Shown here: piece after piece, positions 11,264 through 62,499 of the stretch
Position numbering within the stretch: position 1 is the first letter of the stretch
Layout: every line of letters starts with the position of its first letter
Source of the DNA: Tubiluchus corallicola
Taxonomy: Eukaryota > Priapulida > Priapulimorpha > Priapulimorphida > Tubiluchidae
NCBI GenBank assembly: GCA_030141605.1
Contig: JAQGDQ010000324.1
Span: forward strand, 145,125-209,124
Reading direction: 5' to 3'
Length of the DNA: 64,000 bases
The notes under the pieces: model-generated
Told to the model about the DNA's origin: nothing
Seen by the model: only the letters and a program-made list of their open reading frames with translations
The model's database searches: none
Made by a program: the position numbers and the translations under genes

Positions 11264-11651
11264 ATGGATCGTAAGTAACATTACCTGTCAGCTTTACTAT
11301 ATTTATTATTATCTACCTAGTCTAGTCTACTTTTCTATTAATTTTGCTAACCTTAACTTTGTTACTTGTACACTCATAGAACCACAAGTTATAGTTTCAC
11401 AGCTACTTTCAGAAAGAGTTTTCACTTTTCACTTTGCAGGACCTAGATCTCCCAGTGGTTCCAGAAGCAGGCGTTCCAGGGGAAGACAGAGGTCAACAGA
11501 AAGACGTCGCCGTAGTCGAAGTGGCAGATCAAGAGCTAGAAGATCCCAAAGTCGTGGAAGAAGCAAGAGTAGAGCTCGCAGGACTAAACCAGATGAGATC
11601 AAAAAGGCATATCCACCACACCATGCCCCACCTGGTTGCAATATATTGTAG
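11264..11651 (+). CDS. Protamine-like Arg/Ser-rich basic protein, copy 4
   Basis: CDS is join(11264..11270, 11440..11651), 72 residues, the longest of the four. First exon ATGGATC with GTAAGT; acceptor CTTTGCAG at 11439. It starts M-D-R-P-R-S-P-S-G, shares the GSRSRRSRGRQRSTERR core with copy 3, then RSKSRARRTKPDEIKK and a His/Pro-rich stretch (AYPPHHAPP), ending GCNIL before TAG at 11649. The first exon is of the ATGGATC type of copies 1 and 2, while exon 2 is of the copy-3 type, so it may be a recombinant between the subfamilies. AATAAA at 11942-11947. DNA-binding in sperm is inferred from composition. Confidence 0.72.
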
Positions 11652-13500
11652 AAATGATTGAAGGAGAGGTGCCTAAATCCTGTCGTAACACTTTGTAATA
11701 AAATCCTATCTGCAAAAATTGGAAATAATTGCAAATTGACATTTTTCCCAAGATGTTTGTTTGCAACAAAAAGTGACAAAAAATGACTTGTTTCATCCAT
11801 GAAACTGTGTACAGTCAAGAGCTGAGAAAATAAGTCAGAGGTATATGCAAAATGTAAGCAGCACTTCTTTCAAGTACTATAGACAGTACACTTAACAGAG
11901 AAACTCCGTGATGCTCATCAAGATGTACAAATGATAATGAAAATAAAGAAATATTTTTAATTATTGAAACTTGCTGTTATACTTTCGATTTATATTTCAG
12001 ACATTCTTTAAATTTAAAAATTAAGTTTTCCCTTTAAAGGTCCAATATTTTCTTCAAAATACTCTGAATTGTATTTGACCTCGTTTATCACCACCAAGTG
12101 GGTAATTGAGAGAACAAGTTAAAATGATGATGACGGTTTTAATAAGAAAACAAAAAAAAGAGAAGAACAAGGAATGTTGAAAAAGCAAAATGATGAACTT
12201 CAGGTGATGGTTGAAGATTACAAGTGTTATTTCAAAAAAGATTTAAATGTCTAAGCTAGGTACGGAGCTTGTTTTTATGCAATGTGTTTCCGAGATATAA
12301 GCGCTGGAGCCCATCTAACTACTAGCAAATAGCGATTTGCGTGTAACAATGAAGAGCTAGCCATGAGAACACAAAATTATGTTTCTGTATTAATAATTCT
12401 TTCATGCCTTTCATGCAAAACATTCTTGAAAAAATAGCCTGTTCCCTTTTAATATTTTAAAAAATAGATTGCTTTAAGTTGCGGATTGGGTCAGGCTTTC
12501 TTTTAGTCCAAGTATGGCTACAGATTAACCCTTTCACTTCAGAAGACGGCACACTGCCCACATTTTTCGTGTAAAAGACGGAAGGCGGTAAACTGCCACC
12601 AGAGCTCAGCACTATGCGCAGTCACTCGGGTCTGTTTATTTCACTGCTATGGGCATGAGAACAAGTTAAAATGATGATGACGGTTTTAATAAGAAAACAA
12701 AAAAAAGAGAAGAACTAGGGATGTTGAAAAAGCAAAATGATGAACTTCAGGTGATGGTTAAAGATTACAAGTGTTATTTCAAAAAAGATTTAAATGTCTA
12801 ATATGTAAAAATGAGAATGATACTGCAGCACATGTGATGAAATGTGGAATGATAGAAAAATATTGTCCAACTACAAAATTTTAAATGGAAACACCATTAA
12901 ATCTGAAGAGACAGATGATTAACAAGAAGTGATTAATTATATTAAACTAGCAATGGAGATGAGAAAATGAAGAGGTTTTGAACTTACAATGCACAATGAA
13001 GACTAAGGAAAAAACTTAAAAGAAGAAGTTTGTGAGTGATGCCTTGTAATTTTTTTAAATATTTAAACGACTTAATAGTGCCTGCTAGTTTAACAGAGTC
13101 GGCATAGAGAAGACCATGACAGTTATAAGTGGTGGTGGCATCACTTTTCTGGACAAGCCATAAAACTACTAGCAAATAGTGATTTGCGTGTAACAATGAA
13201 GAACTAGCCACGAGAACACAAAATTATGTTTCTGTATTAATAATTCTTTCACGCCTTTCATGCAAAACATTCTTGAAAAAATAGCCTGTTTCCTTTCAAT
13301 ATTTTAAAAAATAGATTGCTTTAAGTTGCGGATTGGGTCCGGCTTTCTTTTAGTATGGCTGCAGATTAACCCTTTCACTTCAGAAGACGGCACACTGCCC
13401 ACATTTTTCGTGTAAAAGACGGAAGGCGGTAAATTGCCGCCCGAGCTCAGCACTATGCGCAGTCACTCGGGTCTGTTTATTTCACTGCTATGGCCATGTA
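11652..13500 (+). repeat. 3' flank of copy 4 with nested duplications
   Basis: Includes the copy-4 polyadenylation signal, a MITE 3' half at 12245-12500, and a further partial repeat of the same block at 13160-13500. The section ending TCACTGCTATGG appears three times (about 10290, 12650 and 13490). No gene is seen. Confidence 0.7.
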
Positions 13501-14653
13501 AGAACATTGTGGAAAAGTTTAACAGCTACCGAATTAAGGTTGCTTTACAACAAGTAAGTTAAGCAGCTAATCAGTGTCTGAGGCCAGGTGTATTTCACAA
13601 TAGTGTACGGCATGGTAATATCCTTACACAAAATCACTTGTTGATGGTTGGTGAAACGTATGTTTAGTGGTTTGTTCTGTATTTCTTATAAAATTATTGC
13701 ATAATATGGATTAGTATTACGACTTCGGTGAAAATTGGTTTCTAAATATAAGTACGTGTTTATCTGTGAAGGTGTGCACGTGCGTGAGTGCATACAAGTG
13801 TGCACGCATGTGTGCACACGTGTATAAACAAAATTAATATTCAATATTAATGTTTAATAACAGACGACGATTTGTTTATATACAAGATTCTGTTTTAGTA
13901 ACGCACCACAAGATGTTATTGTCAAATGTGAAAATGCTATATGCTGCAGTTAAAAAGCAACTATGCAGCGAAATGGTTAAAAGAAGGATAAGATGATTAC
14001 TGACTGGGAAGTTGAGCTATGAGAACGCTTTTTATATCATCATTCTAAATACGGCGCAATGCAAGTTAACTTATTGGAAAAATCAAGGTTCCCACAAGGT
14101 TGGGCTTATTCTAATGTACGGGGAAAATTGTTGAGAGTTTCAGCAATAAAAGTCCGATAAGCAACTTGTGTTTTTAATCACTTTAAAATCGCCTTCATTT
14201 CGTACCTGAGCGTAATATTGTTGAACGAGTAATGACAGTGCGTGGTCAGAAAACGGAAAGCCGTGCAAGGTCAACGATGTAAAGGCATAACAAATTTTAC
14301 AAAAAATTAAACAGATTTTTGACATTTCTTTAGCAGCCTGGAATTTATTCAGCATGACGGAAGAAAGACTATAACTTTCTTTTGCATTTAAAAAAATTTC
14401 AATGCCTTGAAGTCTTGAATAATATACTTCTAAAAGTCTTTAATGACATACTAGAAGTTTGGAGTGTGCATGGTTAGTATACACACCGAGAGAAGGCCTT
14501 TAAATGTATACCAAGTGGAGAAGTTGTAATCTACCACACAGGGGGAGGTGGAAGGCACCTCCTCTAAAGTATAATTCGTTTAGATAGCTGGAATAATCAT
14601 TGCTTAATCAAATACTAAAACCTGTAGTCAAATTCGTAATTATAAATACTCAC
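13500..14653. other. Right edge of the array and region next to the formin tail exon
   Basis: Contains a degenerate TG/CA-rich stretch at about 13765-13840 and the original copy of the duplicated flank (13990-14245). I looked on the minus strand for a downstream formin exon with the right phase and found none that I can support. Confidence 0.4.
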
Positions 14654-53488
<38,835 letters not shown>

Positions 53489-55944
53489 CTGCTAACAAAA
53501 TAAGAACTAAAATTAACGGCTAATAATGATTCAAGGTTAAGTGAACATAAATAACTTAATTAGCAGTTTGTTTCTAATTAACATTTAAATTCAAGAGTAA
53601 ACAGAATGAATTGGAAATCATCTCAATAGTAGCAACCACTGAATCCTTGGTCTGAAAAACACTAAATATCAGGCTTAACATATAACATATGCAGTTATAT
53701 TGAAGACCATATAAAATTACTTAACACTAAATTTTACATTACTTAAATTAAAATTAAAAAATCGATTCACACCCTTCACAGCCTTTCTTTGCTTTTCTAC
53801 TTTCAAACTATGTCAAAGCTTACAAAATTATACCACAAAAATTTTCCTCCTCCAAAACATACTTATGTAGTCATTGGTTATAAATAAAACACCATAGTCA
53901 CAAAAAATTAGATAGGCCCGAGTTAGCTCACAAGGCTGATATACATACTAGAACTAGAACAAACGGAAAATCATCGTTTTGTTGGAAAAATCATTAGATT
54001 GGCATTAATTGAGTATATATAATGAAATGTTAAGTAATAATCCAATAGCGCAGATAAAACAGACCTTCGGTTCATATCCACTAGATTTGTGTTAGACAAC
54101 AATAAAGATGGACCACTGCCTATGAATCATAGGCCTTCATGTTACAAATGTTACCAGCATTTCAGTAATTTCATTTCATCATTCAACAATTCAGAATTAC
54201 TGACAGCGATGACTGCACAATATTTTCCTTTTATTTGCAAGTCGCTCTTAATAAAAAAAAGTTCATGAAATGTCTTTTCGTCAGCGAAACTGTTCTTGCT
54301 ATTTGAGGGTTTTAGACTTACATCTGTTAATGTGAAAATAACCGAGAAAACATTGATGACCTTACTTCACTCTCAGCCAGTGTAACAGGATTTCAGCGCA
54401 TATATTCCATGATTTGCTAGCAAATTTCATTCTTTTTTAGATGTTGGAGAACAGAAATTGCAATGGTCAGAGTTATTCCCTCAATTTTTGGTAGTGTAGT
54501 TTATGTAAACTTCTCATGGTTTAAATTTTAGTTGCAAGTCTGTTCCTTTAGAACCGTTGTTATCCATTTTTCTTTTTGTACGTTGTGCAAGAGTGTTGTA
54601 ATAAGGCTAATGTTGAGTTCTTTTTTAGACTTATTCACTAACGTGATTTGTACTGGTTGCGCTAAACATATACAAATAAATGGTAAATAAATAATTCACT
54701 TGTCATTAGTCTTTTTCAGAAGTTTGTACTAGACTTCAAAATAAACATCTATAATGCATCATCAATAAACATCATCAAACATTAATAAAGTTTCTTCGTT
54801 TTGACATGTTTTTCCTGTACAGTTTTACTGCATCGCACAGGTAATAATGAATAAAGAACAATAGTAATCGGGCGAGCAGGTATGTGTTCTCAGCAAGGAA
54901 AATGCAAACACACTCTCGAATTTTCAAGTAGTTCGGGACCAAACGACAACAAAAGACGAATTTGCAATCAAAAACAAATAGGTCTATAACTAGTCAAGGC
55001 ATGTGTACAGTACAATTTGCTTGGCAATCTTGCAATCTATTTCATTCTTTTGAATTTACATTCTGCATATTATTATCATTACACAAATACAATTGCAGCC
55101 TCACATAGCTACCAACACACGAACTCTAGGAGTACCGATTTATTTTCTATCACTTATTTGCAGAACTGAATAAGTAAACAAATCACCTTTTATAAAACAT
55201 CTCACCTTAAAACCCCAAAGATAAGGTCAATAGCAGCTACTAGTATGCACTGTTATTATTTCAGCAATAAGTTGAAGATGGGTATTTGCTATCAAAACCC
55301 GCACGTGTTGACCCAGTTTGGCCGCATACTTTCTGAGCAAATTTCTGTAAACATTAACAATGGCGGGCAGAGATTTTGAAGGAGATTTGCTGGCAAATAT
55401 CAAGATCTCCGTACTTCCTGTTTAAATGTATGTTTAACATCCATTGTCCATTGGACTGGTGGCACATTACTGCGAGGAATGTACACAAATTAAACAATTT
55501 CAGCAGTGAGTCATGGAGCTAAGTGTCCCAAGCACACGGGAAAACAATTTACAGTATGAGAATATTCTAAAATTCTAGATTTGAACCCAAATAAAAAACA
55601 CAAAGAAAAATGAATAATTAACTAATATTTAAAATGTGAGAGAAGCAGGCTTGAGATAGTTAAAAATACTGAGGTATTTGTTTCGCACTATGCCACCATC
55701 ATGTTTACCAACATCAGTTCTTGACAAGACGACTGAGGCCAGATGTTGCATTACAAGTCTACAGAGAAAAAAGCTTAAATCTAGGTTGACTGCTTGTATA
55801 AAAATTAACACACTGGAAAAAACAAAATGAAAATGTGATGTCCTTAGAATAGAAAGTGATTTGCTGCAATTTACACTGCACGAAAGAAGTACATCTGCAG
55901 AAAATTGGATAACTTTATTATCCAAGACGTTGAACTTAAGAACA
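53489..55944. other. Intron or upstream sequence without recognised features
   Basis: AT-rich. I see no exon, repeat family or RNA gene that I can support. Confidence 0.5.
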
Positions 55945-56527
55945 TTAAAGCAAAACCATGCCCAACCTTAAACTGCAGGTCAAAACAATCTACTCTTTAA
56001 AATATTGAAAAGAAACATACTATTTTTTCAAAAATGACTTACATGAAAGAATTATTTCCACACAAACCCAATTACACCACTAGTTTTTTGCTGCTACATG
56101 CATTTCGCAATTTGTTAGTTAGACAGGCACTAGTGATTGCATTAAATTGGAAACACATTGCACAACAAACACCTGCTGTAACTCTCAGTTCAAATGTGTT
56201 AGTTTGCGACAAACTACACACGTTCGTCAACTAATGCGTGAGCACAGCCGTAAATTTGAAATTTTAATTTTTATCTTAAAACTTGCCCAGTTTTAGTACA
56301 ACACACAAAATATCTTACAGCAGCACTGCACTTCAATTTTCGCTTTCACAACACGTACAACATGCTCATGGAATATTTTTGCTGTGAAAATTGTGTTCGT
56401 TTGTGCTCGCCTGCTGTTAATTAAGTTTATGACCTATTTTTTAATTATCAGAAGCACTTTTGCAGTATTAATTGAGTTAAAATGTATGCTTTTTATTGGA
56501 CTTGAAAATCATCCCATCTTCCTTTAA
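55945..56527 (-). mobile_element. TTAA-flanked MITE, complete copy (reverse)
   Basis: Begins TTAAAGCAAAACCATGCCCA and ends ATCATCCCATCTTCCTTTAA. It is the reverse complement of the 44214-44831 type throughout. Confidence 0.8.
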
Positions 56528-57989
56528 CAATGCTCAAAAACTAACATTGTGACTGAAATAGATAGTAACAGGCTATGAGATTATTAGGCTTGTTATGTTA
56601 CAAGTAGTGTACCACCTACATAAATAGAACACCATGATGAAAAGACTTTTAGAGTAAATTTTGGCCGCCTTCTTTTTCTGATTCTTATGGCTCATTTCTA
56701 ATAAGAGTTTGATAGTTTCGTAAAACCGATTAAACATAACAGCCACGACTACATATAAGTGCACCATACACTTAAGAGATAAATTTGTTGGCAATGTTAC
56801 TGTTTTGTGCCTGATGCATAACTCAGTTGACCAGAATGGATAACTTCATCCCATAGAGGTGTTTTTATCCTTACAGTCTGAGAAAGCTTAAGGTAGTATA
56901 CAATATCTATATAAAAAAATTATTTTATTATACGTATGACTACAGTGCTAGGTCTATGCCCATTGATATGAACTTGTTATACTTTGACGTGATACATAGA
57001 AGATGTGCATTTAGTCTTATAAATAGAACTTTAAATTATTTAATTTGTAAGGCAACATTACAGGGTGATATAGTATATACATCCATTACATGAAATTACT
57101 GGCGCACCTTACTGTACACGAATGTTTAATTTAATCAGTTCAGTACTGCGAGTCTCAGCCCACACTTCGCATTCTAATATTGTATAGCAGTGTAACTTTG
57201 TAAGTGTGTGTGTGTCATTTAGTTGTTATCTATAGATCTTTTAACCACATTTTGAATACGAACTAAATATTTGAATAAATGATGAATCAATCAATTAATC
57301 AATTAAAGGCCTAATTGTCCACAATTGGGGACCAGTCCCAAGGATGTTGAACTGGCTGATTATTGCTTATTCACAGTTCAATATGATTTATAACTGCAAA
57401 AACTAGTAAAATGTGGCTTAATAAAAGATCACTCATAGTCATATCATATTCACATAACAATTGCTAACTAGACGAAATAAAAATGGAGATTTGGATCTGG
57501 TGATGGTAAATTTGATTGCTCGGAGAGCCTTGAAGAAATAACAGTGAAATTGGACCGGATTTCAGCAAAGTGGCTGATTTTTGAACTGAATTAAACAGAC
57601 CGTACAGATGTGCCACAGTACAGTTACGGGGTCTAACATCAGTTTCCTGCTAAACTCAAAAGCGGGATCATCACTCGGTATCTTCAGTTCATTGGACAAG
57701 CAACAGAATGACCTTATTCTCATTATGCTCCTGTCACAGGTCTACAAAACTGAATCGCGATCAACCAAGGCTGAAAAAGCCAGATTTACACTGAGCACTG
57801 CTTACATGAATTACAATGTTTAATGAATTAAATAATATTCTCACAGAGAATTCATTAAAAATTAAACTTACAGCTCTAAATATAGATGTATTATGACTAC
57901 AGCCGTTCATACTTTCGTACACGATTCTCATTTCAGTAATTTCTACACAAACTCAAAATAATCAAGCTTTTACAACGCGGATCATTTAC
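56528..57989. other. Sequence without recognised features
   Basis: Only short AT-rich repeats and a brief GTGTGTGTG at about 57202-57213. The frame at 57608-57823 is not supported as a gene. Confidence 0.45.
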
Positions 57990-58052
57990 CTCTCCCTGTC
58001 GCCCTCTTGTGTGTATTTCTTAAAGAATTTTCGGTGTCGTCGTTACTCTTGA
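57990..58052 (-). CDS. Candidate upstream formin exon (63 bp)
   Basis: Bounded by an acceptor (CTATGACCAG) and donor GTAAAT on the minus strand. Encodes KSNDDTENSLRNTHKRATGR and would join the 53488 exon in phase through a split Gly codon. The acidic/basic composition is similar, but the exon is short and such a fit has a one-in-three chance. Confidence 0.35.
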
Positions 58053-60580
58053 CTGGTCATAGTAGCAGCAGCAGACAGCGTGAATTATGGAATCATAGGC
58101 ATTAGCCTCATTGAATTATTATACAATCCATTTTTCACAAAGTTTAATTACTGGCGTGATAACAGTACGCAATAATTATTGATTTTTGCACGGTTGCAGC
58201 TTACTTTTGCTAGCTGCAGGGCATACAGACTAGTCTTCTTCAGCTTGTTTTTAAAATTTTGAGACAGAATTTTTACACTACAAAACCTATGCCATTAAAC
58301 ATTCTCATTGTAGAGAGCTAGGTAAAAGTTTCAGAGAAATCGCAGTAAAAAAGCATAAACATGAATTATCTAATTACTACTACTACTGTTGTTTAATAAA
58401 CTCACGAAAAACATTACTTCCAATACAATAACTTTTTATTTAAAACATGAATAATGTTATAATAACCACAAAAGACAAAAATCAGAAACTTAATAAGCCA
58501 GAAACATGAATAACGTTATAAAAGGTGCAGTCTGTACATGTAATGATACAGCATAGTGTCAGAAACATGTTTAAAACAGAGCACATTATTAATAAACTAG
58601 TTAAGCACCGCTAAAGAAGCAACTTGACAGAAGTATTATTATTGTTTATTTCATTGTAATTAATCGACAGAATCTTTACTTGCAGTGAGAAACACTTTAG
58701 TATGGATATTTAAAGAGAAACTCTTTATTTAACATGCATATATGTAGGCCTTTAAAATTTATGATACTGCAATTAAGAAAATTTTAGCAACAGAACCTCT
58801 TTAACTAGGTTATTTCACTACAGTTTAGTTTACTTTAATAAGCAGCAGGCTTTATCAAGTCTAAAATACAGAAACAATTTTATTTCTATTAGACTCCATT
58901 TCATTAAGCTGTAGACTGTATCAGACTCAAAGCTTATTTAATTTAATATTCAATAACTTAAATTAATTCAGATTTATTAAGTAATTTTAAATGGTTTTGT
59001 CATCAAAACAACTAAAATTAGTTTATATTGCTCACAGTTCATTTAATTTGAATCAATCGTGTCAGCAGTGCTAATACATTATACACATTTAACCAATAAA
59101 TCAGTAAAATAAGTAAGCATAATTATTTAATTAACAAATAACTAATAACAATTGGCGAAATCAATAATAAGTGCATCATTGAAATATGAGACGAAAATAC
59201 ATAAATTTCCTACTGACACACGCAAATGCAATCTTAATAACGAAGATGTTATCTTTCTCACTATTTTTTTACACCACTGCAAAGTGCAAACTGTTAGTCT
59301 ACTGAATACAGTTGTTTTGACATACAATTGACTGTTTAACACATAAACAAATTAAAATCTACGTAACAAAATATACATAATAGATAGTCAATTATTAGAA
59401 TATTTGAGTAAAACCAACAACAGTCTGTATTTTTTATCCTACACTCTAGTAACAACAAAACATAATTTGATAATTCTATTTGAAGGCCATCAGTAGAACA
59501 CGCAGCTACTTCTACAGTGACAGGTGTCTATTTACATAGAACTATGCAATGCTTCATATTGAAAATATCAACACTCGTCTTGAATCATAAAGTACTAGAT
59601 CAACTTAACACAATACAACTAAAATGAATTGTGTGCTCCCATAACAAAATCATCCATAAGTCGGCAATTAAGTTTTTCTAGTTATTCACATATCCTGGAT
59701 CATTTTGATACCAAGTTCATCGCTTTATGTTATTTCTAAGTTCAGATAATCAACATTGAAGTTGAGAAGCAGGCTGCACACTGAAAAACATAAGCTTGAG
59801 AAAATTGCTGCTAAAGTCAGCCATTATTTTTTGTCGGGTCTCTGGAAAACACTTAGCAACCGTACGAAAGTGTGCTTGCTATGGACTTTACAAGAGCACA
59901 TTGAAGTTATGTTTAAATCCAGTAGGTGGATCTTTTTGACGAAGACCTGGTCTTGTCAATAGAAAAAACCAGAAGCAAAATGACTGCTTCCACGAACTAC
60001 TATCAGAGTTTGAGAACACAAGTTTTTTACAATTGCAGTCAAGTTTCTACTCAGAAAAGTTGAGTACGGGGTCATAAAATTACAGTTTTAGTATTTTTGG
60101 ACATTTTCTTGATAATTTGATGCTAGAATATAAAAGTCCAATATATTTAGCATTAGTTTTTACAAAAAACAAGAAATTGACATTTTACCAAATTTTGAGT
60201 GTATTCTACTTTGAAGTATCATATGGTAGTTTTAACTACGCCGACTTACGGATAGTTTTGTTTTGCAAGCACACAATTAATGCTGCTACTGTAGTACTGC
60301 GTGTTGTGGAAATGGCACATTATGCTTATTAGCTCGTTAGCAATGCATGTATTCAGGGCTCTACTGAAGATGTTAAGTACATCTGAATGATATTATCTGT
60401 ACTAAAATACTTGCAAAAAATCAGATCTTTCAAATGGAATGATTATTGAAACCAGTACAAAAGCTACCCATCTAGCAAACACTTAACGACTCGCACACTC
60501 TTTCTTTTTCTTCCTGTCACTCACTCACACTCTCTCACCCTTCACTGTTTTTCTTTGTCACACATATGCACACACAGATT
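58053..60580. other. Sequence without recognised features
   Basis: AT-rich. A possible minus-strand polyadenylation signal (AATAAA) lies near 58434-58440. No supported gene. Confidence 0.4.
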
Positions 60581-60586
60581 TACCCG

Positions 60587-60599
60587 TTCATGCATGCAT

Positions 60600-60670
<71 letters not shown>
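60587..60670. repeat. CACG/CA microsatellite
   Basis: GCATGCATGCACGCACG followed by CACG units and then a CA run to 60668. Confidence 0.95.
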
Positions 60671-60672
<2 letters not shown>

Positions 60673-61442
60673 TCCTCACACACACCCTCTCACATTCTCT
60701 CTCTCTCTCCCTTCACCCAAGAAATCATGTTTTTAATACTACTTTTGTGACTAGTTTGATAAGCATATCTTTAAGAATCCTAAGTAGTCTCCATATCAGT
60801 CTTTCTCAAGTGAAGTCGCTGATAAACCAACCTTCTCAGAATAAAACAAAAGTTAGCCAAACATTCCGCCACATCACAGCGTGGTGACTTTAACATAGTT
60901 TAATATTTGATACTTAAAGTGCAACATCAAATGCAGCACACAGCTTGATCGCTAACTGTTCAGTTTTTCAGAAACTGGAAAGTAAGAGTGACTTTTGTTA
61001 ATTGAACACAGTAACCACGCATTCTTTGCTATATAACTGCGTGTGAGTCCAGTGACTATAGAGCTAAAAAGTTAGTGAAGATGAGTTTTGACAGCAAAAC
61101 AGGTATCACAGAAGGTGAGAGACTTTCGAACTTACTACACCAAATATCCTCTCTTTTCTACAACGTGTATTAGTGAAATTTTACAAAACTAATTCTGAAG
61201 ATTGCATGAAACTGTAGAACAAGGATCATAGATAAGTGATACAACACTGCAAGCTGAACTGCATATTGTGCAACTTACTGTAAATCCAATTGCCTTATTC
61301 CTAACCTACACTGAGCATTACTTACATGTGCATAATTTCTCGTATCAGCAAAATTAATATCAATAAAACACATTATAGTTTATAGTGTCATTTACAGCAA
61401 TAAATCACTTTGCAAGCAACAGCTGTCGCCTGCTGTCTAATG

Positions 61443-61550
61443 TCACACATTGTCGCCACCCGGGCCCGGTAGTCGCACCCTCGTCTGCAGCTGATGGTCT
61501 CCTAATCCCAAGTCTCCTGCTGATGCGTCTTCAATTTGGTATCCGAGAGA
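61443..61550 (-). CDS. Candidate terminal exon of an upstream gene
   Basis: On the minus strand, after TATTTAG, 35 codons are open and end in TGA at 61443: SLGYQIEDASAGDLGLGDHQ then LQTRVRLPGPGGDNV. GC content and amino-acid content are protein-like, unlike the flanks, and the other two frames close quickly. The product is not recognised. It could be the last coding exon of a neighbouring minus-strand gene or an alternative exon of the formin. Confidence 0.4.
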   Translation of the reverse strand, partial: SLGYQIEDASAGDLGLGDHQLQTRVRLPGPGGDNV

Positions 61551-62455
61551 CTAAATAAGTAAAGAAAGCAAAATTTACAATTAAAGTTTGTTCAAAACTA
61601 TTCATTTTAAATTAAATGATTGCAGTTCTCATGACCAAACATTAATTTGTACTTTCCATGTTCTAAAGCTCGGCAATAATGTGCATTTCACTACATCAGC
61701 AAAAAATAATAATAATAATAATTATGCATCACAAAATTGAGTTATTTTTTCTGAAAAATGACTAATGTGGCATTTATGTAGCATCTGGATGCCGTATGCA
61801 TTTTGTGTGATACGAAATACATAAAATCAGTTTATATTGTTTTTCATGCACCCGTTTATCCAGCCTGCGTATGCGTTATTCTTTTCTGCATCTAATCCCA
61901 TTAATTTTTTTCTGCAGGCTGTTCCGCAGGTGAAAAACGCATACGCATATGCATCCAGGGGTGCAACATACGCACAACATTGCACACCACTGACATTATA
62001 ATAGGTATATTCAGAAATAGTTCGAGAGACACTAGAGAAATCAAGAATGTCGTTTTTGTAGAAGTACAGCACGACTGTTTGCAGGCATACTATAGAATAT
62101 ACAAGTGGTATGAAATTAGTAGCACACTACAGTGAGGTTAACGATAAATGATACGTGGCAATCATTTTGAATGATACAATATCACAGCTTGTAGCATTCA
62201 AACAAATTCACGTTGATTAGCAAACAAAAATAATATGAGGCAGATCAAAACTTGCACAAAATACAATATATTTGCCAATCACGATTAACCATTTTAGCTA
62301 GCTATTAACAGAAAACCTCATCAAAAGACAAATCTGCAGTTTGCAAACCTAAGAATTAAAATGAAGCATTCAGAAGCACAGTTTAGTATCAGTACTTATG
62401 CGTTTTCGGGCACTTATGTTTATTGTTCGAGGGACTCATTTCAAATCGCCACTCT
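61551..62455. other. Sequence without recognised features
   Basis: Contains a short (AAT)n run near 61706. No gene is seen. Confidence 0.4.
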
Positions 62456-62460
62456 TCTAG

Positions 62461-62497
62461 GTGTTGTTGTTGTTGTTGTTGTTGCTGTTGTTGTTGG
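62461..62497 (+). repeat. (GTT)n microsatellite
   Basis: About eleven GTT units with one GCT. Confidence 0.95.
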
Positions 62498-62499
62498 GG

